Assembly (NCBI RefSeq): GCF_004216665.1
Contig: NZ_SGWY01000002.1
Coordinates: forward strand, 1,030,685-1,094,684
Reading direction: 5' to 3'
From: Agromyces ramosus
GTDB lineage: Bacteria; Actinomycetota; Actinomycetes; Actinomycetales; Microbacteriaceae
DNA: 64,000 bases
Part shown: positions 51,929 to 58,279 of the stretch, piece after piece
Layout: each line of letters begins with the position of its first letter
Numbering within the stretch: the stretch's first letter is position 1
The notes under the pieces: generated by a model
Database searches by the model: none
Told to the model about the DNA's origin: nothing
Seen by the model: only the letters and a program-made list of their open reading frames with translations
Program-made: the position numbers and the translations under genes

Positions 51929-54295
51929 CTACTGGCGCGCCATGGCGATCCGCATGCGCTCGTCGGGATCGATGAAGTGATCGTGGTCGTCGTCGCCCAG
52001 GTCGATCTGGACCCAGTTGATCCTGCCGGTGAACCGGCTCGCCTTCGTGGTGTAGTCCGAGGCGACCGGGGTGCCCGACTCGTAGCCGATGTCCGTCGTC
52101 TCGTCGGCTGAGAAGACCATGGCCTGGGTCGCACCGACGCGGCCGGCACCGACCTGGTCCCCGTCGTAGTAGAGCGTGACCGCCCCGCCCTTGGCCAGGC
52201 CGCCGCCGTCGTACGCGAACTCCATGCGCACCTGGTGGGTGCCGGCCGGGATCGGCGACTCGGCACCGGTCGGGAACTCCTGGATGCCGAGCACGTTGTA
52301 GACGAACCTGGCCCTGCCGTCCTTCGCGTACAGCGTCCACCCGCCGAACCGGCCGCCCTGGGCGATGATGACCCCCTCCGCGCCTCCTTCGGGCACGACC
52401 ACTTCTGCGGTGACGGAGAACGACTTGTTCTTGATGTTGACCACGCTGTTCTCCGACAGCCGCCCCATGCCCGGGAAGAACAGCTGGGACTTCCCGCGTA
52501 TGAGACTGGGTCGTCCGGCGATATCGGGATTCAGGCGCTCGGCGCCGCGGTCGTCGAGTGGCAGCACGTTGTACTTGACCGCTTCGATCAGCCAGAGTCG
52601 TTGGAGCTCGTGCAGCTTGTCGGGCTGCTCGGCCGCGAGGTTCCGGGCCTGGCTGTAGTCGGTGCTGCCGTCGTAGAGTTCCCAGACGTCGTCGTCGAAC
52701 GCGGGGAGGTCGCCGCCGACCATGACCCACGGCGTGCGGTGCTTGGTGACTGCGCTCCAACCCTTGTAGTACACGCCGCGGTTCGCGAACATCTCGAAGT
52801 ACTGGAGGTCGTGCCGCTCGTCGGCGTCGGCGTCCTCGAAGGTGTAGAGCATGCTCGTGCCCTCGATCGGCGACTGCAGCACGCCGTTCACCATCGTCGG
52901 CTCGGGCAGGCCCGCCGCCTCGAGGATGGTCGGGGCGACGTCGATGCAATGCGTGAACTGGGTGCGCAGCCCGCCCCGCTCGCTGAAGCCCGCGGGCCAG
53001 TGCACGACGGTTCCGTTGCGGGTGCCCCCCCAGTGCGACGCGACCTGCTTGGTCCACTGGAACGGCGTGTCCATCGCCCATGCCCAGCCCACCGCGTAGT
53101 GGTTGTAGGAGCTCGGTGAGCCGAACTCGTCCATCTTCGCCCGCATGAACTCCGGCGTCTCGAGCGCGGCCATGCCGTTGAAGTTCGCCATCTCGTTGAA
53201 TGCGCCGTTGACGGTGCCCTCCGCCGAGGCTCCGTTGTCGCCGATGATGTAGTAGATGATCGTGTCGTCGAGGATGCCGAGATCCTCGATCGCGTCGATC
53301 ACCCGCCCGACGTGATGGTCGGTGTGCTCCATGAACCCCGCGTAGACCTCCATCTCACGCTCCAGCACCGGCTTCAGGTCGTCCGGCATGTCGTCCCACG
53401 CCGGGATCTCCGCATGCCGCGGCGTGAGCTCCGCGTCGGCCGGGATCACCCCGAGTTCCTTCTGCCGCGCGAACGTGCGCTCACGCTGCACGTCCCAGCC
53501 ATCGGCGAACTCGCCCGCGTACTTGTCAGCCCACTCCTTCGGGACATGGTGCGGGGCGTGCGTCGCACCCGGAGCGAAGTACACGAAGAACGGCTTGTCG
53601 GGCATCAAGGCCTTCTGCGTGCGAATCCACGTCACCGCATGATCGGCGAGGTCCTCCGTCAGGTGATACCCCTCCTCCGGGCTCGCCGGCGGCTCCACCG
53701 GAGTCGTGCCGTCGTACAGCGAGGGGTCCCACTGGTTGTTCTCGCCGCCGATGAAGCCGTAGAACGTCTCGAAGCCGCCACCGACCGACGGCCATGCGTC
53801 GAACGGACCCATCGGCGACGACTGCCACACCGGCACCTCGTGGCACTTTCCGAACTGCGCCGTGGAGTACCCGTTCAGCTTCAGCGTCATCGCCAGCGGC
53901 GCCTTCGTATTCGGCCGCAACGAACTGTTCCCCGGCGCCGACGTCGCCGTCTCGGTGATGCTGCCCATGCCCACGGAGTGGTGGTTGCGTCCGCTGAGCA
54001 TCGCCGCCCGCGTCGGCGCGCACAGCGCGGTGGTGTGGAACCGGTTGTACGTGAGCCCACCCGCCGCGAGCTTCTCGGCGTTCGGCGTCCGGCACGGTCC
54101 CCCGAACACGCTCGCTGCGCCGAAGCCCGCATCATCGATCAGCACGATGAGCACGTTCGGCGCCCCCTCAGGCGGCAGCAAGGGCTCGATCGGCGCGAAC
54201 GCCGTGTCCGGATCCTTCGCGTCATAAGTGGTCAGGCCAGGTGCCGGCCGATCCGGAATCGGCAGCATCGCACGTGCATCGCGATCAGGTCGCAT
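51929..54295 (-). CDS. Arylsulfatase (type I, formylglycine-dependent)
   Basis: A 788-residue sulfatase hydrolysing sulfate esters. The formylglycine site is LCAPTRAAML, with Cys92 as the residue to be oxidised. VLIVLIDDAGFG (Asp54, Asp55) and YIIGDNGASAEG supply calcium ligands; FGKCHEVP and FAPGATHAPHHVPKEW are also typical. Residues from about 560 form a beta-sandwich C-terminal domain. No signal peptide is seen, so it is probably cytoplasmic. GGAGG lies 7 nt before the ATG. Element E4 is 61 nt upstream, tying it to the SHOCT/AhpD-like set. No sulfatase-maturing enzyme gene is in the window. Confidence 0.93.
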   Translation of the reverse strand: MRPDRDARAMLPIPDRPAPGLTTYDAKDPDTAFAPIEPLLPPEGAPNVLIVLIDDAGFGAASVFGGPCRTPNAEKLAAGGLTYNRFHTTALCAPTRAAMLSGRNHHSVGMGSITETATSAPGNSSLRPNTKAPLAMTLKLNGYSTAQFGKCHEVPVWQSSPMGPFDAWPSVGGGFETFYGFIGGENNQWDPSLYDGTTPVEPPASPEEGYHLTEDLADHAVTWIRTQKALMPDKPFFVYFAPGATHAPHHVPKEWADKYAGEFADGWDVQRERTFARQKELGVIPADAELTPRHAEIPAWDDMPDDLKPVLEREMEVYAGFMEHTDHHVGRVIDAIEDLGILDDTIIYYIIGDNGASAEGTVNGAFNEMANFNGMAALETPEFMRAKMDEFGSPSSYNHYAVGWAWAMDTPFQWTKQVASHWGGTRNGTVVHWPAGFSERGGLRTQFTHCIDVAPTILEAAGLPEPTMVNGVLQSPIEGTSMLYTFEDADADERHDLQYFEMFANRGVYYKGWSAVTKHRTPWVMVGGDLPAFDDDVWELYDGSTDYSQARNLAAEQPDKLHELQRLWLIEAVKYNVLPLDDRGAERLNPDIAGRPSLIRGKSQLFFPGMGRLSENSVVNIKNKSFSVTAEVVVPEGGAEGVIIAQGGRFGGWTLYAKDGRARFVYNVLGIQEFPTGAESPIPAGTHQVRMEFAYDGGGLAKGGAVTLYYDGDQVGAGRVGATQAMVFSADETTDIGYESGTPVASDYTTKASRFTGRINWVQIDLGDDDHDHFIDPDERMRIAMARQ

Positions 54296-54355
54296 GACAG
54301 TTCCTCCCCCTTGGAGTACGAGCAGACTTCAGACTGTGGGCGCCCTCCGGCACCC

Positions 54356-54376
54356 GCATCACCCAGACCGCATGAT
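54356..54376 (+). promoter_or_regulatory. 21-bp element E4, candidate activator box of the arylsulfatase gene
   Basis: The plus strand begins GCATCACCCAGACCGCATGA. It lies 61 nt before the sulfatase start, with CAGTCT (54336-54331) after 19 nt as possible -10. Orientation relative to the gene equals that of E1-E3. Confidence 0.55.
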
Positions 54377-54432
54377 TGCGGAGCCCGCGATGGATGGCGC
54401 GACGGATCGTGCCGGCGTCGGTCGCCACCCGC

Positions 54433-54780
54433 TCACTCGTCGTCGTCCTCCTCGAGCAGCGCGATCTCGAGGTCCTCGAGCTCGATCTCGGCGGCGAGCG
54501 CCTTCACGATGTTGCCGGTCGCCGCCGCGATCCGCGCGGTGCCGACGATCGGCGCGATCGCCGTGAGGACGTCGCGAATGGCGTCGGCGTCGATGCCCGC
54601 CTCCGCACCGACCTCGAGGTTGAGCGCGTACGACACCGGCGGAGCGTCGACCGCGACGAGCGCGGCGATCCGCACGAGGATCAGGGTCTCGGCGTCGAGG
54701 CCGGATGCCTGCAGCGAATCCGCGGTCATTCGTGCGAGAAGGTCGAGCACGGGAGTGTCGTCGTTCAGTGCGTCGGACAT
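54433..54780 (-). CDS. AhpD-fold (carboxymuconolactone decarboxylase-like) protein without cysteines, copy 2
   Basis: A 115-residue paralogue of the protein at 49958-50308 (LDAETLILVRIAALVAVDAPPVSYALNLEVGAEAGIDADAIRDVLTAIAPIVGTARIAAATGNIVKALAA). It also lacks Cys. The C-terminus is strongly acidic (ELEDLEIALLEEDDDE), unlike copy 1. GGAAGG lies 7 nt before the ATG. Element E3 lies 94 nt upstream, and a run of 16 G on the sense strand sits between it and the gene, so expression may vary. Confidence 0.83.
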   Translation of the reverse strand: MSDALNDDTPVLDLLARMTADSLQASGLDAETLILVRIAALVAVDAPPVSYALNLEVGAEAGIDADAIRDVLTAIAPIVGTARIAAATGNIVKALAAEIELEDLEIALLEEDDDE

Positions 54781-54832
54781 GAAGGGTCCTTCCCCCAGGT
54801 GGTGGATGCGATTCGGGCGGCAACGATGCCGT

Positions 54833-54848
54833 CCCCCCCCCCCCCCCC
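54833..54848. repeat. Homopolymer of 16 C (16 G on the sense strand of the AhpD-like gene)
   Basis: An uninterrupted run of 16 C on the plus strand, 53 nt upstream of the start of the AhpD-like gene. On the transcribed sense strand it is G16 and directly follows the possible -10 TCACAT (54854-54849). No other homopolymer close to this length was noticed in the window. Confidence 0.95.
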
Positions 54849-54873
54849 ATGTGACTCCGTGCGCGGCCGCCTC

Positions 54874-54894
54874 GCATCATGGAGATCGGGTGAA
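54874..54894 (+). promoter_or_regulatory. 21-bp element E3, candidate activator box of AhpD-like copy 2
   Basis: The plus strand begins GCATCATGGAGATCGGGTGA. TCACAT follows after 19 nt and abuts the G16 run. Distance to the start codon is 94 nt, the longest of the four. Confidence 0.55.
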
Positions 54895-54958
54895 AGCACC
54901 CTGGGCCCGGAGGACCCATCGGAGTGGCGTGGTCGGCGAGGCGGACCGGGGCGGGGGC

Positions 54959-55294
54959 CTATTCGGCGCCCAGGTCCGACCACGCCACGTCGAAATGCTC
55001 GACGGTCGTCTGTCGGTCGATCAGGTAGCGGTCGTCTTCCGGGTAGAACACCGCAGAGTCGATGTCCTCACCCGCGAATGCGACGATGTCCGCGCGCGAA
55101 CGCCACAGCGACAGGGTTCGAACCTCCGTGCGGTCATCCTCGACGTCGCGGTACAGGAGCACCGCGCCGACATTGCCCGGAGTGTCTCGATAGGCTCGCA
55201 GGCCGGTGCGTTCCAGGTACTCGCGGTAGGGCTCCCGGTCTGCTCGACGGATCCAGCCGGTCCAGCTCCTGAGCACGGTCGGTGCGAACGCCAT
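54959..55294 (-). CDS. Dimeric alpha-beta-barrel protein (antibiotic biosynthesis monooxygenase-like)
   Basis: A 111-residue ferredoxin-like protein. VLRSWTGWIRRADREPYREYLERTGLRAYRDTPGNVGAVLLYRDVEDDRTEVRTLSLWRSRADIVAFAGEDIDSAVFYPEDDRYLIDR matches the ABM/DUF4937-like group. No cofactor site is evident; relatives act on quinones or heme or have no catalysis. GAAGGGG precedes the ATG. It lies upstream of the AhpD-like gene on the same strand, separated by E3. Confidence 0.78.
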   Translation of the reverse strand: MAFAPTVLRSWTGWIRRADREPYREYLERTGLRAYRDTPGNVGAVLLYRDVEDDRTEVRTLSLWRSRADIVAFAGEDIDSAVFYPEDDRYLIDRQTTVEHFDVAWSDLGAE

Positions 55295-55458
55295 GGCGGT
55301 TCCCCTTCCCTCCGCCCGTCGATGACCGAACGTGGGGCGGATGTCCGAGGTCAGTCAACTCGTCGGCCCGCGGCTCGTCGCCGTACGCCGTGCAGGTTGG
55401 CTGGATGTGATGGCAACGTGGCCGGTCCGGGATCCGGAGCCCGGCCGAGCGTGCTCCG

Positions 55459-56607
55459 TCAGCTGAAGGCAGGGGCGATGAGGGAGATGAACGCGTCATT
55501 GACGGCGGTGTCGCCGGGTGCCCAATCGTTCGTCGCAGAGGTGAAGTTCGCTTGCGTCACGACGACGAGGTCGCGGTCGGGGACCACGATGATCCTCTGG
55601 CCGAAGCTGCCGTTGGCCGAGTAGGCCGCGTCACCGTCGACACGGCTGGTCCACCACAGGTAGCCGTAGCCGACCTCACCGGCTGGAGCGAAGCCTTCGA
55701 CGCCCATCTCGAGCGGGACGTGCTCGGTCGTGGCCGTCTTCACCCAGTCCGCGGGCACGACCTGCTCGCCCCGCCATGCGCCGCGGCTGAGGTAGAGCAG
55801 GCCGATCTTGGCCAGGTCCTGGGCGCGTAGAGAGAGGCCGAGGCCCCCGAGGTTGATTCCCTGGGGGTCCACGTACCACTCGAAGCCCGAAGGGGCGGTC
55901 AGGTCGCCCCAGTCGGTGAACGTCGGCTGGTCGGCTGGCCGGGTGGGGATGCCCAGCGGGTCGAACAGCGAGGCGCGGGCGTACTCCAGCACGGGCATGC
56001 CGGTGGCTTCGACCAGGATCGCCGAGATGAGGTGGGCACCGTTGTTGACGTAGGAGAACGCGGTGCCCGGCTCGGACACCTGCTCCCCCACGATGGAGGC
56101 CACGGCGTCGTCGGGTGTCGGCAGGTCGCCCGCGACGCCGGCGGTCATCGTCAGCAGCTGTTCCAAGGAGATTCCGGCTACGCCGGCCGTCATGTCCTCG
56201 GCATGGTCGGGCAACAGCTCGGCGAGTGTCGCGTCGACCCCGGGGATCTTCCCCTCGCCGATCGCGATGCCGACCAGCGTGCTGATGATGCTCTTGGTCA
56301 CCGACCAGACGTGGTGGTGATCGGTCGCCACCGAGTCGTAGTACCGCTCGTATGCGGTCCGGCCATCAGCGAGCACGATGACGGAGGCCAGGCCGGCGTA
56401 GGCATCCGAGGCGAACTCCTGATCCAGCGCCGCGGCCAGCTGCTGGTCCACGGCGAGGTCGGCCGCGGAGGTGGCGGCCGGCAGGAGCGGATCCAACGCG
56501 GTCGCTGGGGCTGAGGACGCAGGGCCGTCGGGAGGCGTCGTCGTGCCGGTGCAGCCCGCGACCAGCAGGACCACCCCGAGCACCGCACCGATCCCCACGG
56601 CCCTCAA
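55459..56607 (-). CDS. Lipoprotein serine hydrolase of the beta-lactamase class C family
   Basis: A 382-residue exported enzyme. A lipobox VAGC (Cys19) ends the signal peptide. The serine hydrolase triad motifs are SVTK (about 102-105) and YVN in FSYVNNGAHL (about 195), with a later HxG-like region TSRVDGDAAYSANGSFGQ. It resembles D-aminopeptidase/esterase EstB-like and penicillin-binding relatives; hydrolysis of beta-lactams is not implied. The start is TTG 56607 or GTG 56598. The promoter carries the palindrome at 56644-56662. The gene lacks the GGATGCCG word common elsewhere. Confidence 0.87.
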   Translation of the reverse strand: MRAVGIGAVLGVVLLVAGCTGTTTPPDGPASSAPATALDPLLPAATSAADLAVDQQLAAALDQEFASDAYAGLASVIVLADGRTAYERYYDSVATDHHHVWSVTKSIISTLVGIAIGEGKIPGVDATLAELLPDHAEDMTAGVAGISLEQLLTMTAGVAGDLPTPDDAVASIVGEQVSEPGTAFSYVNNGAHLISAILVEATGMPVLEYARASLFDPLGIPTRPADQPTFTDWGDLTAPSGFEWYVDPQGINLGGLGLSLRAQDLAKIGLLYLSRGAWRGEQVVPADWVKTATTEHVPLEMGVEGFAPAGEVGYGYLWWTSRVDGDAAYSANGSFGQRIIVVPDRDLVVVTQANFTSATNDWAPGDTAVNDAFISLIAPAFS

Positions 56608-56643
56608 CTCGTGGCCGCCCTTCGGACCTCGACGCTCGCCATA

Positions 56644-56662
56644 GTGCTAATAATACTAGCAC
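56644..56662. promoter_or_regulatory. Palindromic operator over the promoter of the serine hydrolase gene
   Basis: GTGCTAATAATACTAGCAC has 9-bp arms with one mismatch around a central A. On the minus strand it includes TAGTAT and TATTAT, good -10 hexamers for the gene starting at 56607. Size and symmetry suit a TetR-type repressor. No regulator gene is adjacent; the TetR gene at 63411 is one candidate. Confidence 0.6.
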
Positions 56663-56875
56663 CATTCTGAAGGAAGACCATGTTGATGCCCGTGCGCCCG
56701 GCGTCCCTTCGCGTCTTCTGGCAGGAGGTGTTGGCGCTCGGCAGATCAACGGGGTGCTTACCCGGCTCGCTGCTTGGTCTGCACTCTGGGCGCAGTCCTC
56801 CTGCGCGGCTACACTCTCTATCGTGATCGCCAAGTCGGAGACCGACGAGCGCATTACGAGGTCGGGGGGCGCGCG

Positions 56876-57874
56876 ATGACCACGCGCAAGGCGCTGATTG
56901 TGGGCGTCGACTACTACGAGCGCATCGGTGGACTCACCGGATGTGTCAACGACGCCCGGTCGGTCCGAGCCGTCCTCGAGCGGAACGCCGATGGATCCTT
57001 GAACTTCCCGGCCCCGAAGCTCATGCTCGCGGATTCGCCCGCCCGGGTCGTGACCAAGCGACAGTTGAGGGATGGCGTGCGCGACGTCTTCGACGACGAT
57101 GCGGAGATCGCGCTCGTCTATTTCGCGGGGCATGGTTACATCGACGCGACGGGGGGCTTCCTGTGCGCCAGCGACGCAGAGACCGGCGACGACGGGCTCT
57201 CGCTGCAGGAGCTGATGGCTCTGGCCAACAAGTCCCCGGCGAAGCACAGGATCATCATCCTCGACAGTTGCCACGGAGGAGCTGTTGGCAACAATCCAGT
57301 TGCGCAGGACCTCGCAGAGATCTCGGACGGTCTCACCATCCTCACGGCATCGACGGCGAAGCAGGGCGCCATGGAAGTGTCGGGTGGCGGCGGGGGGGTG
57401 TTCACGCGACTGCTCGTGGACGCGCTCGACGGGGCGGCGGCAAATCTCGTCGGCGACATCACGCCGGGAAGCGTCTATGCGCATATCGATCAGTCCCTCG
57501 GCCCGTGGGCGCAGCGCCCCGTCTTCAAGACCAACGTGAAGCGGTTCGTCTCTCTTCGTCGCGCCGAGCCACCGATCGCCCTGCGAGAACTGCGTGCCCT
57601 CACGACGTACTTCCCCACAGCGAACCACCGATATCAACTCGACCCGTCATACGAACCAGAGCGATCCCCAGAGCAGTCGGCAGATCCGACGATCCCGGAG
57701 CCCGATCCCGAGCACACTGCGGCGTTCCGGGTCCTCCAGAATTACGTGAGCGTCAATCTCGTGCGGCCGGTCGGCGCACCTCACATGTGGCATGCCGCGA
57801 TGGGGAGCAAGGCGTGCGAACTGACGGTGCTGGGAAAGCACTACTGGAAGCTCGTGCACGAGGACCTCATATGA
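56876..57874 (+). CDS. Caspase-like (peptidase C14) protein
   Basis: A 332-residue cysteine peptidase with the caspase/metacaspase fold at about residues 5-235. The catalytic dyad is His86 ([10 protein letters not shown]) and Cys132 ([13 protein letters not shown]). [30 protein letters not shown] begins the domain. A linker rich in Pro, Glu and Asp is followed by a C-terminal unit of about 60 residues ([22 protein letters not shown] and [11 protein letters not shown]). Bacterial caspase-like proteases are effectors of defence or cell-death modules. A TACACT -10 lies near 56813. It overlaps the next gene by ATGA. ATG 56876 is chosen from the domain start. Confidence 0.88.
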   Translation: MTTRKALIVGVDYYERIGGLTGCVNDARSVRAVLERNADGSLNFPAPKLMLADSPARVVTKRQLRDGVRDVFDDDAEIALVYFAGHGYIDATGGFLCASDAETGDDGLSLQELMALANKSPAKHRIIILDSCHGGAVGNNPVAQDLAEISDGLTILTASTAKQGAMEVSGGGGGVFTRLLVDALDGAAANLVGDITPGSVYAHIDQSLGPWAQRPVFKTNVKRFVSLRRAEPPIALRELRALTTYFPTANHRYQLDPSYEPERSPEQSADPTIPEPDPEHTAAFRVLQNYVSVNLVRPVGAPHMWHAAMGSKACELTVLGKHYWKLVHEDLI

Positions 57875-58197
57875 CCGTGCCGGCAGACGTCCCGCGAGCG
57901 CGACTCAGAGATCCGGGGCTCATCGAGGAACTCGCTGCGGCCGAGCATGAGCGCTGGTCCACCTGGCAGCGATACCTGTTCGCCCAGTGCGTACCGACCG
58001 CCGACGGGTCCTTGGTCATTCCGGCCGAGCTCGTGCGGAGATGGAGCCGACAGATGGACTCCCTCTACGCGTCTCTGCCGGAGGCCGAGAAGGACAGCGA
58101 CCGCGAGCAGGTCGAACGATACCTGCCCATCATCGAACGGGCGCTCGAGGGCGAGTGTCCAGTCACACCACCGACGAATGGCGCGCCTGCGATCTGA
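57871..58197 (+). CDS. Small RyR-domain-like protein
   Basis: A 108-residue soluble protein. [21 protein letters not shown] and [24 protein letters not shown] match the two halves of the RyR domain (AexxHxxW and YxxLPExEKexDR). In bacteria RyR domains occur with TIR, caspase and other conflict proteins and are proposed to sense nucleotides. The ATG overlaps the caspase stop, so the two are made together; this protein may be the sensor or regulator of the protease. The assignment rests on a short motif and should be treated as probable. Confidence 0.68.
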   Translation: MTVPADVPRARLRDPGLIEELAAAEHERWSTWQRYLFAQCVPTADGSLVIPAELVRRWSRQMDSLYASLPEAEKDSDREQVERYLPIIERALEGECPVTPPTNGAPAI

Positions 58198-58279
58198 TCG
58201 CACGGTGGGTGCCGCGACCCAATGAGGACCGTCCTCGCGCGGTACGCCTCCATCGCGTTTCCTGCTGTTGCCGTGCTCG

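Noticed and set aside
56680..56820. Small plus-strand open frame (ATG 56680) between the hydrolase and caspase genes
   Set aside because: No ribosome binding site at good spacing, no recognisable protein, and it overlaps the probable caspase promoter.
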